Origin: Tetrapyrgos nigripes
Taxonomy: Eukaryota > Basidiomycota > Agaricomycetes > Agaricales > Campanellaceae
Direction of reading: 5' to 3'
Assembly (NCBI GenBank): GCA_013368315.1
Contig: JAACJM010000127.1
Span: 1 to 64,000 of the forward strand
DNA length: 64,000 bases
In this document: in pieces, positions 20,991-32,715 of the stretch
How the letters are laid out: every line of letters starts with the position of its first letter
How positions within the stretch are numbered: position 1 is the first letter of the stretch
Program-made: the position numbers and the translations under genes
Notes under the pieces: model-generated
The model's database searches: none
Told to the model about the DNA's origin: nothing
What the model saw: only the letters and a program-made list of their open reading frames with translations

Positions 20991-21803
20991 GCTCAGATGG
21001 TGATACTAGTCTAGGGAATGAATGGCATCTATTGTATTTTCAGTCTCCCAGTATAGCATACAATGTACATGTTTGGGATAAGTAGTACAGCAAATGAAGA
21101 ATACTGCAACTGGCTTCAGCCATTGTATAGAAATCAGGAGAAGCAGCTAGGCAGAATGCACCATAGATGATGAGGATGTATGTCCAAAAATGCGAATTTG
21201 GCCTATCACAGGAAACCGTCGGCCAATACCAGCTGCAAATCCTTAGTGGGGTCTGCCAGAGCAGCATATACGTTAGAAGATCAACATACTCAAACCAGAA
21301 TATCCACGGCCCAGCAACGAAAGAGCTACAAGCAGATTTTGGCCAACGGGTTTCACATGTCACACTGCTGTGACATGTGACATGACAATGCCAAACGGTG
21401 TCGGCGGCGGAGAAAAGAAGCAAGTCCCATACAAGCTTATCCCTTATGTTTGGTGATTCAGTGGTGAATGAGGTCAAGATTGCTTTTGTGATGACTCTTA
21501 TGTGTTTGAACAGTCTGTAAAACCGCTGGAAGTTTTCCATGGAAATGTATTGTATTTACTGTATTTTTTATGTATCATTCAACCACCTCGTGCATTGTTG
21601 GCACAGCAGTCCTGTACATATTCCTTGTCTGAAGTGTCTGAACCTCTGTCAAGTCCATGTACTTACTGTAAAGTACGCGGATTTGCGGATCTGTGCAGTA
21701 ACACGAAAGTTTGCTGGTCGAAGACTCAAATGCCATGGTAGGGCTCTAAACAGGTCTGAGATTAAGCATAAGATACTTTAAGGATACTTCATGATTGATG
21801 CTT
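20991..21803. other. intergenic; holds a second copy of the VPYxLIPYxW tail
   Basis: At about 21415-21456 a frame ends KKQVPYKLIPYVW then TGA, matching the tail at 94-186 (KKKVPYRLIPYIW). The preceding 200 bases have no long frame in agreement with it, so it looks like a truncated relative. A palindromic TCACATGTCACA...TGTGACATGTGA occurs at about 21353-21382. Nothing else is recognised. Confidence 0.45.
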
Positions 21804-24650
21804 TCATTCCTCGTATTTTTCTACTAGCGGGAACCACAGGCTCTTGGTCGGATCCCAAATCAACTTGCGTTCTTTGGATTTGCGCTTCAACTTTGCAAGA
21901 TTCTCACACGTCTCGGCGAGTATATCCAGGATCTATGGATGGTGTCAGAAATACGGAAGATGTCGACAGATGAAACAGTCAAAATCAAAGAGAAAATCTA
22001 ACCTTCAGTCTTTCGCCTTTCCAATCCCTGGCCCATCCACCTACACATCCGTTCGCCTTGGCGCTTTCGCTCTCAATAAGGCCTGATAGTATCGATTTCG
22101 CCATGGAGAATGCCTCTGAGGCAGAGTTCCAGTTGTCCTACAGTGAGATGGGCCAGTCAGTCAATGTGCCCTCAAGAAGAGGTGAATGTCAGGCAAGTAA
22201 CTTACATCCATCACTTTCCCCATCTCGATGAGATACCGTCGCAGATCAGGAGGATTACCCACAGGTGGTGTAGCGTAATCTTCGTAATTTTCTGAAAAGG
22301 CCCACTTGTATCTTCTCATTAGGTTTTGTCTCATCTGTGACCATGGCTGAGATCTTGATTTGTTGGATCTCACTAGGAGCTGGATGAGAAGACTTGTTAG
22401 CTTTTCGTTACGATGGACATAAGTCAAACACACTAAGAACATCGCTTCGCACATAATCTGTAATGCCGTTAAGAAAATTCGCTGAAAGAACATTTCTTGA
22501 TAGGTTTCGCTGTCTAGAGGTCAAGCACACACCCCAGCGTCAGCTTCTGGCCATTCTTCATATGACATAGAGTACAATACCTTGCGATCCTGCCTGGAAA
22601 TCCACAAACCTATCCAATAGCTCCAATTGCCCCTCTATAATCTTCGCAATATACCAATACGCAAAGTCCTTCTCATTCTCGCTGTACAACTCGAGCTGAA
22701 ATCCTGAAAGAATGACATCACGCATACAAGAATAACGATAATAGAGTGGGACGCATGGGGTGAGGAGGAGGAGGGTTAGATCTCGATGAGAGAGGTCTGA
22801 AGTGTCCGTGTCCGTGTTCAAGTATTCCATGGTGGATATGTGTAGCATATCATATATGATATGCCATTGGAGGACCTCTTTGACGAAGGTGTCGACGCCG
22901 GCGGGGTGGATTGAACCATTGGCCACGTATATGTGGTTGTAGCGTCTGATTACAAAAAGACGGATTAGTTAGAGATAGAAATACAGGGAAGAGGATGCAA
23001 TGAGCACCTTGATAATAGCCTTCTCGATATCCGTCATCGTTTCACTTCCGTGTCCTCCAAAGAAATTCACTATTCTGTCGTACCCTTCACCAATAGTTTC
23101 CAAGAAGAAGCGATCGACAAGCCAGGAAGAAGGGAAACGATTGAGGGAGACAAAATAGTCATGGAATCCTGCCTGGAAATCGTGTTGAGGATTTATTGGA
23201 TTATAAAACAAAAAATTTACTTGCCTGGAGACATGCTCTCACAAATCCAGGCCTGAGAGTAGGTGTAGGCAATGTATTGCGTAAATTCCCGACTATCTAT
23301 ATGGTAGATACTACTTTCAGACCAAGCCATCGATTGAGAGACGAGAAAGGACTCACATCCCACGTAGCTACATCCGTAATCTCCGCAAGTCTAGTCAACT
23401 CCTCCAACCCATCGAGCCAATTTTCCAGCTTTGCCCAAGTCTCTTCGCGCGTTGGAAGCTGAACGACACGTACGGGCATGAACGTATTCAGGCGCCGAGC
23501 GATGTAAGGATCAAAAGTTGCATGGGCAGGAGAGTCTTCCGTAGGTTCGAAAGTCGGATAGGAACGGATGGTGGACAGATGTCTTTGAGCCTCATGGACG
23601 AGCTCACGAAATTGACTACTATTATCATGGACATCGTTTTCGATTAACTGGAGAAGGTAAAGCCGGAATCGAAGGCGAACTGTCAAGGCTTCTCGCCATT
23701 GCGAAGGAACTGTATACAAGACATGTCAATTTTATATGATCCAGATAAAGTAAGATGTGCGGACGAACGAGCCTTTGGTTGTATTTGTTAACCAGTTTAT
23801 ACCATCCGCCAAGCGTGCAATGGCTGCTTTTGTCGGCCATCCTTCTGAAAGAGATATTTCACACTTGTCAGGTTGCCAATCTTCTGTCTGGCGAGATAGC
23901 GGAGTCATGAGTTAGTGCTGAATCACCGTGCCGACCTCAAGTACTCACATCGTTCAGCTCGCTCTTCGATAACTTTCTCCAGACTCGGTCACAACACTTT
24001 AACAATCCACAAACCCACGCCCTCAACACAATTGTAATAAGTTCCAGTGGTCTGTTAGGATCCTTCACAAGGAGATATGCGTATGGTAGCATATCCGGGT
24101 CGATTTCTTGAAGATGGTGGATGTATAACAGTGTGTACACCGTATGCGCTAGCTGATTCGAGGAGTGCCATTCCATCTGCCATCCCAAAGAAACAAAGAT
24201 CAGAACTTTCCGCATAATATCCGGACCGAAACCCAGATACCTCATAAGCCATGGACCGATCCATAATCCAGCAGAGTTCTTCCGGGAGGAGTGGTGTGAG
24301 TGGATTGAAAGGCCTTTGTCTTCCAGTGGACATTCCCGTGTCCAGGCGTGGTTCGCCGATCTTGAAAAGAAGAGTAAATTATTGCACCGGACCTTTGGGG
24401 AAGATACGCGGCGACATACCTCCAGAGCGCTCATAGCATCCTGCAAGGAGAAACCTTCCATCATGACCATCTCTTCCGGGTCCATAGCTACCAAACATAT
24501 CACGATTTTGAGGTTCCAACTAAAAACTGTCAAATACATACCGGCATTAGCTTTAGCAAAGAGCGCAGTGACATCTTGGAAATCGTCGCCTCCAGGGATA
24601 TCATAGTCGACATCCATGGCCAGTGCATCCATTACACTTGGATTGTACAT
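21804..24650 (-). CDS. NAA35: NAA35/MAK10-like auxiliary subunit of NatC N-terminal acetyltransferase
   Basis: A leftward gene with about nine short introns. The N-terminus has DFQDVTALFAKANAG, then AMSALE | IGEPRLDTGMSTG (equivalent of the Mak10 'EPKMDAGM' region), LLPEELCWIMDRSMAYE and MEWHSSNQLAHTVYTLLYIH, the most conserved Mak10 block. Later exons give FRLYLLQLIENDVHDNSSQF, FLETIGEGYDRIVNFFGG, QWHIIYDMLHISTMEYL, DFAYWYIAKIIEGQLELLDR and MRQNLMRRYKWAFSENYEDY. The gene ends in KRKSKERKLIWDP and a TGA at 21804-21806. The family protein scaffolds the NatC complex, which acetylates N-terminal Met followed by hydrophobic residues on ribosomes. No lesion was seen. It is divergent from NTH1 over 229 bp. 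The internal exon edges in the C-terminal half are approximate. Confidence 0.85.
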
Positions 24651-24879
24651 CTATGCCCAAATTTGAAGCTGAGCGTATGGTTTTCAAAGCACAAGAGGCA
24701 AAGCTGACGGTGTTCTGGCGTGTCATGAAAGAAAAGAAAAATCTCCCGTGACTGAAAAAGAAAGGAAGATCTCCCGTGACACCAACTACCTTTACTCGCA
24801 TCCACTACCTTCAAAAATCTAAAGCAATCAAGGAAAAATTCACAGACATTCCAGAACGCTGCTAAAGACATTCAGAACA
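24651..24879. promoter_or_regulatory. shared promoter between NAA35 and NTH1, with repeated ATCTCCCGTGAC
   Basis: A 229-bp gap separates the two divergent starts. A 12-bp direct repeat ATCTCCCGTGAC lies at 24741-24752 and 24769-24780, 28 bp apart, in an A/G-rich setting. It could be a binding site for a shared factor. No TATA box is evident. The regulatory role is inference. Confidence 0.4.
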
Positions 24880-26415
24880 ATGTCTGCCATCAAAAGGACC
24901 GCAGCGACACGGTCTAGCGCGCGACTGACCGCGATGACTTCGCATGCTAGTCCTTACAATCCTTCCGTCACATTATTCGAACTGGACACCTTTGCTGGTG
25001 TACCTACTACTCCAGGCAGACCTACTAAACGACTGAAGCTAATCCAAGGAAGAAACAGTTGACGAAGATGAAGCCTTGTCAGAGCTTTCTGATGTTCCGG
25101 ACTTACCCAAGGCAGGACCGTCCAAGCTGACACCAAAGACATCTTCCAAGTCGAGGAAGACGCCGAGCAAAGCTGAAGGATCTCCTTCGAAGCAGAAATC
25201 ACCCAAGAAGTCTAAACCTATTCCATCTTCTCTCGAGACGCCTCATCCAGCCCCTGACAATTGGAAAACCGTTTACGACAAGATAAAAGAGATGCGGTCG
25301 AAGGTGGTAGCTCCAGTGGACACAATGGGATGTGATCAAGCACATTTGCAGGAAGCTGATCCTAAGGTGTGTCTGACTTTCTGGCATGCAAAATTACAAT
25401 GATTGACCTTGCGTATTTCAGAACCGGCGGTACACGACCCTCGTCTCCCTCATGCTTTCGTCCCAAACGAAAGACGAAGTCACAGACGCTGCAGTCAAGG
25501 CACTGCGTAAGGCTTTGGGTGGAACTATATCCGTCGCTGGTGTTATCGACGCTTCAGAGGACACCATTTCGACCGCAATAGGTAAGGTCGGATTTTGGAG
25601 GCGGAAGACACAGTGAGTCTTTCTTTTAACTCCTTTGATCTCATTACCCTCATTGTTATATCGTCTATCTTAGGTACATAAAACAGACTGCTATCCTACT
25701 CCGAGACAACCACGATTCCGACGTTCCAAAAACTGTTGATGAACTATGTGCACTTCCTGGTGTAGGCCCCAAGATGGCATTTTTGGCTTTGCAGGTTGCT
25801 TGGAACTTGTGAGGACTCTTATACAATCTTGTTTCTCACTTTCGTCTCATTGTTCTTCGCTTTCTGTCAGAAATCACGGCATCGGCGTAGACGTCCATGT
25901 CCATCGCATCACCAACCGTCTAGGCTGGCACAAACCCCCAACCACCACGCCTGAGCAAACACGGTTGAATCTGCAGTCATGGCTACCGAAAGAGTTGCAC
26001 CTGGATATCAATTATATGTTAGTTGGTTTTGGACAGGTGTGTGCATGTGTACATTTTCATACCCATCTCCGATGCTAAATGTCTTCGTCACTTCTTGCAG
26101 ACCATATGTACACCCGTCCGACCAAAGTGTGATCAGTGCACGCTTAGTTCAGAGGGACTTTGTCCGAGTGCGCAGAAACCCAAGGTGACCAAGTCCAAGT
26201 CTAAGACAGTTAGGACGACGAGGGCTGTGAAATTAGTGAAGGAAGAGGTGACTGGAGATGTGAAAGAAGATTCAGATGGAGAAATGGTATTGCTGGACGA
26301 TGAGGATGGGAAGCCAAAGATAGAGATTGCCTACGAGGAAGAGGTGAAGGAAGCAGTTGTGGTGAAAGCAGAAGCTGTGGATAATTTTCCTTCAGTGATG
26401 AATTCAGAGGAATAG
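24880..26415 (+). CDS. NTH1: endonuclease III homologue (DNA glycosylase/AP lyase)
   Basis: Exons 24880-24999, 25049-25366, 25422-25612, 25674-25808, 25871-26036 and 26101-26415 total 1,245 nt (414 residues), all in phase. A basic Ser/Lys-rich N-terminus is followed by [20 protein letters not shown]. The helix-hairpin-helix [20 protein letters not shown] and the catalytic Asp in [17 protein letters not shown] come next. The iron-sulphur loop reads [19 protein letters not shown] (spacing C-6-C-2-C-7-C, the last gap two longer than in many relatives). The Lys ahead of MAFLAL is the Schiff-base lysine of the family (GVGPKMA). An extra acidic tail of about 80 residues is fungal-specific. The enzyme removes oxidised pyrimidines in base-excision repair, in nucleus and mitochondria. 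The first intron has an unusual GTACCT donor. Confidence 0.92.
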
Positions 26416-26770
26416 ATGTCTTGTTTTTGCATACGCGATAGTAACTCGTTGTACATACATAGCGATTGGGGGAAATCTTGGGCTGCACAGCCACTTGAGT
26501 CATTTGCGGACTCTTTCCTTGACTTCCTCGTAGTCTTCCAAGGATCTGCTCTCTTCCAGTCAAGCACAAATACACATCTGTCAATTGTCAATGACATTCC
26601 AGTGCATGTATGTATATCCGCTCCTACTGACCCATTACGCCGTTCTCTCTAGGTCTGGAAAGTGCTACTTTAAGATTTGACATGTCTGTTGCTTCTAACG
26701 ATACCATCGCGACGTTTGTCTTCCATCTTACTTCCAGAAAGCCGCTTATTCTGACCATCTTTCCTACAGA
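26416..26770. other. intergenic, no gene seen
   Basis: About 355 bp between NTH1 and the next gene. It has only short frames and a pyrimidine-rich stretch that likely serves as promoter for the gene at 26771. Confidence 0.5.
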
Positions 26771-27507
26771 ATGTCAGACATCGACACCGGTGAGCTCGAC
26801 ACAATCTTGCCTCCCGAGCTAGTTTCAGCTATCCTAGCTGACACTATAGGCAAAGCGATCCATGGCTATATTGGCAATACTACCAAACTTGCATGCGTCA
26901 AGACGAAAATGCGTGACTATCGTGTATTCCTGGATAAATGCTGGAACGACAACATCGCAGGTCTTTTGGCAGCATCCAAGCTTTTTAGGTGTGTGACGGT
27001 GGAGATTATAGGTGGTATGGTTGGATTGGATTGTGCTGATGACTATCTTGGAGTCGATGTTCTCGAGAATGGAAAGCAGACTAGGTGTGTTTGATCTTCC
27101 ATGCTAGATCCCTTGCCGATACTCACTCATCTGTTTTTTGCAGGCCTGCTCTAAGCTTCCAGGTTTACGAGCGAATTCGCCCTGTCGTCCTCTCCGGGGT
27201 ATCTGTTTTCTTGTGCAGTGTGCAGGCCCCCGCACAGGGAAGCATGCCGCCCTTGATGGAGGCCTACTCGTATTGGCTCATCCTAAGGTTCGCGTTTGGT
27301 GACGTCTACCACAGCAAAATTACAGCCGCAGTCACGAGGAAAACCCTGCGTCTGAAAGCTTCCATGCAGCCTATCCTGGCTCAAATTTATGATCAGTTCG
27401 TGAGGGCTATGAAGGAGTGTAGGAATGTTCCAGAGGAAACGAAGCAGTATTTGTGGGATGCAGTTTGGGGTTTGAAGGATGAAGTTGTAGTATCATTTGC
27501 CGGTTAA
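26771..27507 (+). CDS. unrecognised two-exon gene
   Basis: Exons 26771-27084 and 27144-27507 around a 59-bp GTGTGT...TTGCAG intron give 225 residues in phase. It begins MSDIDTGELDTILPPELVSA with a weakly F-box-like leader (LPPELVSAILADTIGKAI), but no following helix pattern makes the F-box certain. The remainder is hydrophobic and helical (MEAYSYWLILRFAFGDVYHS, LWDAVWGLKDEVVVSFAG). I do not know the family; it looks like a lineage-specific agaric protein. The frame is open, the intron borders are canonical and a clear gap separates it from both neighbours, so it is likely a real gene. Confidence 0.65.
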
Positions 27508-27726
27508 CCAGTCATTAATTAGTTGTAATCTTTAGCTATGCCCAGAATTGGCTTATAATAACAATACAACAGTCCCGTACAAAATATCATTGTGGCTGAG
27601 GCCTGAGGCCCCAAATATCAAAGATTTCGGCAAGTTGGCCATCTCGCCTCAAGGCTGCTGCCACTTGGTTTCACTTTTCTTTCATTTCTTCTATCACACC
27701 AGCATCCCTTTCTCTCGTTCTTTTTC

Positions 27727-30700
27727 ATGTTTACTGTCAATGCATATCGTACTGTCGAGCACCAGGTCAAACGCGAAGAAAAGCGTGCACAAAGGGCTAG
27801 GGCAAGAGGGCGCTTAAAATCTCAGGTAAGTTCACAATGACGGTTATTTCAATTTTCTTTGTACCCACCTACTCATCTTCTCCAAAAGGGCGACACTTTC
27901 TTCAAAAACGGAAACTTTGCGGAAGCTGTACAACGCTATGAGGAAGCTATCCGCCGTTATGGGCGAAAACCCGTATTACTGTCCAATTTGGCTCAGATGT
28001 ATTTGAAGCTTGGCCAGTACGTTCTTTGTGCTAGCGTCGCGTTCACATTTTTGATTTTCTACGTGTCTTTAGATATGAAAAGGCTGAAGATGTTGCAACT
28101 CAATCTCTAGTATACGACCCCAGTTCAGTGAAAGCTCGATTCCGACGTGGTCAAGCAAGAAAGGAAAGGAAACGATACGTGGGTGCTGCGATAGGTACGT
28201 GTTGGTTTTTTGCCATTCTCTCATTATTTACATATTTATACTTATTCTTTCTCTCAAGATATCGAGCAAGTCTTGGAGCAGACACCCGAAAGCGGCGAAG
28301 CCAAGGACCAATTACAAGAAGTTCGGGAAGCATATGCAAACGGTCTTGGTTCGGCTTCAGACGGAGAGTACGAAGATGTCGAGTACGAGTGGCCTCCCAG
28401 GTCGATATCAGACATGCGTAGAGACGAATGTTTGTCCTGGCTGGAGGACTCTGAATACGAAGACTCTGGGACTAGCGATTGCGAACACACTGGTAATGGA
28501 CGAGCATGTCGGTGGCATAATGGAAAGACAAATTGCAGAAGAGGCGCAGAATGTTGGTACTCTCATGCTCCGGATGACTTGAGTGTCCGTGACGAGATGT
28601 TCGTTGTCATTACTCTCTTTATTTTTCGCTCTCAACTCAAATTTTATTGTTTAGTGGGAAGAACGTCTGCCTGTTTTACATTCTGGGCTCTTGTCAAAAG
28701 ACATCCAACTGCTCCTACTCTCATGACATCTCTTTTCTTCGCGAAGACGGCTGGTGGGAAGATATCCACCTGTTTTATGAGATCAAACCGGCAATTCTTG
28801 CTGCTCAGAGGATGGGACTGGAGCAAACCGTTGTTCTTGAGCTGCTCTACAAGCTCCTCTATGATGCGGGGTACCAGCCACCTCGCAATCTGGATCTGTT
28901 GTTGATGGAGGGGACCAAAGGACATAAGGAGAGGTCAGGCAACCAGGCTTCTTCAGGCAGGAACAAAACATCACAGGCTCCAAGTCAGCAGCCGCCGACC
29001 AAGAGCTTCATAATGGTCATATCACTGAACGAGGATTGTCCTTTCGATCGCTTTTGTGCCGATCTCAAAAAAGCACTGGAAACCAAAATCCTCCTTCACA
29101 CAGCGTATACCTCCGATTCAGCCATCCAGCTTCTCAGTTCCACTCATCTGGAAGGCGTCCTTCTTCCAGATCCAGCAGTCTTCCAACATAAGCATGGCCT
29201 TTTAGCATCCAAACTCGTTGAATACGCTAAAGCTGGAGGAAGAGTTGTCTTTGGAGGTGTCATTCCATGCGATGCCAACCCGTACGATCTTGGACCTTTC
29301 TTCCGTCGCGTATGGGATCTACCTTGGGAGTTTGGGGGGTACACTGGCCTGGATCTGGTGAAGAATGATGCCAACGAAGTTGCTCGTACCCATTCCTCCC
29401 TCCCTGCCAAACTTTCTTTGAACTGCGTGCACTTGAAGGGAGTTCGGTCGCAGGATTCGATCTACAAGTCTCAACATGGACCCGCCTTGACTCCCTTTGC
29501 ACATGCAAAAATTGGACAAGGGAATGTGGGCTATGTTGGGGACGTGAACTCTGAAGAACCTTCCATCTTGACACGCAAGCGATGTTTGGTCTTCTCGATA
29601 CCTCTTCGGCGGGTCCACAGAAGGGAAAGGAGAAGGCATCTACATCTGCGCCTGTGCCTTCAACTGCATCTGCCGCTATCCCAACCTCGTCATCATCCGC
29701 ATCAGCCTTCAGCGCTCCCGAAGGAGATGTCCTTGTGATCTCTCTGGAGCCTGAACCCTGGTTCGACTCCATGGATGCAGACGTCCTTTCAGCGCTCAGA
29801 GCAAAGACCGAAGTCATCCAAGCCAAATCTGCCAACGAGGCTCTCTTCCATCTCGAGTCAGGTCCTTCTGGCGTTTTCATCACCAGTTCCGGAGTAGCAA
29901 AACCCAAACACTCCAAGGTCGCTAAAAAGCTCGTCGAGTACGCCAAGAACGGAGGAACAGTCGTCATTGGTGCTAATTTCAGTGGACACATCACCGGGGC
30001 TACAATGTCGACGTTTTGGGAGAAAAACTGGGGTTTGCCTTGGAAAATGGGCTCTTACCATCGCACAACGTTTTATAAGAACGCGACTCACGATATAGCA
30101 CGTCGGAATCCTGCCCTTCCGGAATCGTTTAGTGTCAAAGCGGTTCATTTGAAGGGTATCCAGCCAGAAGATGCGGTGTATCGCCCTACTTCGGATTCTC
30201 GAACGCAGTCATTGGTGTTTCCATCGGCTGCTGTATCGGATTTGGGAGAGGCGCCGGTGGTGCATAGAAATCTAGGGAAGGGGTCTGTTGGGTACATTGG
30301 AGATGTCAATGCGGAGGAGTACTCGACTGATCTCGTCCTTGCTATGCTTGGGCTGTTGACACCTCGTACCGATGCTCCCAAGAACGCGAAAACGGAACCT
30401 GCTGTAGCGAGTTCCTCGTCCTCTTCCCCTCTTCCTGCCAACCCCGGTGCCAAACAGAAGAAGAAGAAAGACCACGTAGAAGCTAGATCTGGGCGTGCAG
30501 CTACCGTACCGTCTGAATCAAACTCAAAATCCTCGCCTCTCATCGTCATAAACGACATGTCGCATTCAGAAGAATTCAAGAGTAAATATGCCCATCTACT
30601 ATCAGCTCTTCAATCTCAGGCTACAGTCAAGCATAGCCAAATCCACCAATTCGACGCGTCTGACGCTAGGGGTCTTCTCATCAGCGACCCAGATGTTTTC

Positions 30701-31150
30701 AAACTAGAAAACAAACCCTACATCGACAGTCTATCATCCTATGTCAAAAGTGGTGGACGAGTCGTCTTCGCTGGTCTATTCAGTTCATTGGCAAATATCC
30801 CTACTCTAGATGAGATCTGGGAAAAGACCTTTGGGCTGCCTTGGAAGATGGGATCATATTACAGTTCCGATTTCGGTACACTGGCCGGCAAGGGAGGCGT
30901 GTTTTATCAAAACACTGGAGCTTGTGCAATCAATGGGAATGTCAACATGAAAGCTGTACTCTTGAGGAATGCTTCGGATGAGGAAATGGTATATTCTCCT
31001 AGAGGGAAGAATTTTGAGAGAGAGGCACCGGTGCTGTTTGCAAGGCTTGGAAATGGTTTTGTTGGATATGTGGGTGATGTCGATGGTAAAGAAGGATTGA
31101 CGGATGTTGTGTTGGCTATGCTGAACCTAGATGTTCCGACCGAGTCATGA
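27727..31150 (+). CDS. TPR + CCCH zinc-finger protein with a triplicated C-terminal domain (one frame break)
   Basis: Exons 27727-27825, 27889-28016, 28073-28194, 28259-28598 and 28655 onward. TPR-like repeats (GDTFFKNGNFAEAVQRYEEA, EKAEDVATQSLVYDPSSVKA) come first. Two CCCH fingers follow: C-x8-C-x5-C-x3-H around CRRGAECWYSH and C-x7-C-x5-C-x3-H around CQKTSNCSYSH. A ~200-residue domain then occurs three times. Each unit has an ISLN/ISLE/INDM start, a GG-R/T-VVF/VI-G strand, WDLPWEFGGY / WGLPWKMGSY / FGLPWKMGSY, and a GNVGYVGDVN / GSVGYIGDVN / GFVGYVGDVD ending. Between units 1 and 2 (29556-29581) the frame shifts by one base: NSEE is followed by 23 nt where the next unit has 24. This may be a sequence error, so I call it a CDS. 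CCCH fingers usually bind RNA; the repeat domain looks like a Rossmann-type fold, function unknown. Confidence 0.75.
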
Positions 31151-31491
31151 TTCATGGAATCTTACTTTACAGTTTTCTGTGATACGTAGCATATTTACTG
31201 CTAATGACATATTAACTACAACAAATGCATACTCTGGCGACTATTGTACAAGGTCTGTAGTGACGACTTAGCAAACGCACAGAGGTATAGGTATAGAACT
31301 ATGAGGAATATCGTTGGAACGTGAGTTAACACCTAGCGCCTAGCAGCAAGATGAATGATAAGGACGGATGATTGATGGCGTAATGCAAGTGGATGATAGA
31401 GAAAAGATATATGTCGTGAAATTCGTCAGGGTCTATAGTGTGTAATGGATGAGAGATGTCATATGGCACAGGGAATAGCAGGGCGCCTGCA
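31151..31491. other. intergenic between convergent genes, no gene seen
   Basis: About 340 bp between the stop of the CCCH gene and the stop of the leftward RING gene. It presumably carries both 3' ends. No hairpin or RNA gene was recognised. Confidence 0.5.
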
Positions 31492-32563
31492 CTACCACCG
31501 CTTGTCCAGGCCTCGATGTTGGGTTTCAGCGAAAGAGACCTACCAAGTCGTCAGCTCAGAAGTTTTGAGAGAAGAAAAAAGTAATACCCCAGGTGCCATA
31601 ACTACAATGGACTGGTCACTTTCATTGCTCTCGCATTGGGGCAGACCTTTACTCATCACTTTCATCTTTTTCTTGAACAACTTGGCCTGTAGAAGCGTGG
31701 TTTGCATCAATGACTGGTTCTAGAGAATAGGAATATCCATAAACGCACCTGTTTGGCTTCATCTTCAGCAGTCTTCATCCATCGTGCAATCTCTGCGTCC
31801 TTGACATCAATAACCCCTGCTTGCTCCGCTATCATCTGTCTCAACTTTGCATTCTCCCGGTCCTTCCACTCGAGCTCTTTTCGCAGTTCTGAATTCGATT
31901 CAAGGGCACGCGCCGTCTCCTGCTTTGACTCGTGAAGATGTTCTTTGAGACATTTCACTTCCCTCTCAAGCTTTTCCGTGAGTCTGACTCGTGGTAACCA
32001 AAGATTGACTTTCTCTTGTAGCGCTTGCTTCTCGTCTTGTTCTAGCCGTAATTGATAGAATAACGGACCCATGCGGTCGTCCAAGTATTTCATGGCAGCC
32101 AGCAACCTGGACTATATCAAAACAAAATCTTAGCGAAAGGGCAATCTGGGCATGAAGTTCGGTGCTTACTGCAGTAGCTTCATGGTCATTAAGCTCTCGA
32201 GACAGAATCCTCAACTTGTTCCCAATAATCTTGGTGCTTTCCGTAGAAGAATCTGGTCCGACAGCATGCAAAGACCTTATAATCGCATCGGCCTTTCCTT
32301 CAACGGTGGTGGCAGCTGGTGTTAAATAAACCCTGAAAGGTTCATGATCACGTCTCTTGCGACACATGGGACATGAAATCTGCTTGTTCTTGGCGGTGCA
32401 ACCTTCGCAATAGCCATGGCCTGTAAATTGCCATTACAAAAGTCTACAACTTAGCGTGTCTATCATCAGAATTTCTGAGCCAAACCTTACCGCATTTATA
32501 AAATAGGAACTTTTCCAGAGGTAAATCTTCTTGACAAATGTCACATATGAACAGTAAAATCAT
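31492..32563 (-). CDS. RING-finger, coiled-coil protein (probable E3 ubiquitin ligase)
   Basis: Five exons on the minus strand (32563-32491, 32420-32111 region split as 32420-32170 and 32111-31749, 31686-31588, 31539-31492) total 834 nt, 277 residues, in phase. The RING finger is at the extreme N-terminus: CDICQEDLPLEKFLFYKCGH, then GYCEGC and CPMC. A helical region follows, then a long coiled coil (LRLEQDEKQALQEKVNLWLP, LEREVKCLKEHLHESKQETA), and a short tail (LPQCESNESDQSIVVMAPG). The layout resembles RING E3 ligases that dimerise through a coiled coil; the substrate is unknown. The start at 32563 puts the RING at residue 7; an upstream in-frame ATG at 32632 would add a hydrophobic leader and seems less likely. 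Confidence 0.7.
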
Positions 32564-32639
32564 GGCCAGCAGCAAGAGAGAAAGAGAAAGAGAAGATGCA
32601 ACAGTGTTGAGAAGAGTAGAAGTGACAGTCAAGCCGACC

Positions 32640-32715
32640 TTGCCTTGACGGTCCTAGGTCAAAGACTGACGTGACGTGCGTGACGCGTACAGAACGTGAT
32701 GTGACGGGTCGTTAC
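32640..32715. promoter_or_regulatory. cluster of TGACG (CRE-like) motifs upstream of the RING gene
   Basis: Within 75 bp there are repeated TGACG cores: TTGACGG, CTGACGTGACGTGCGTGACGC and TGTGACGGG. Two are full TGACGT (ATF/CREB half-site plus T). They sit 80-150 bp upstream of the RING-gene start and may be bZIP factor sites. Chance is possible but the density is high. Confidence 0.45.

Noticed and set aside
21040..21540. 166-codon minus-strand frame rich in aromatic and membrane-like residues
   Set aside because: It overlaps the VPYxLIPYxW-tail fragment on the other strand, has no recognisable domain, no plausible start context and no continuation. Treated as a shadow frame.
29260..29994. 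244-codon minus-strand frame opposite the CCCH protein
   Set aside because: Antisense shadow of repeat units 1-2, which are supported by internal homology between units.
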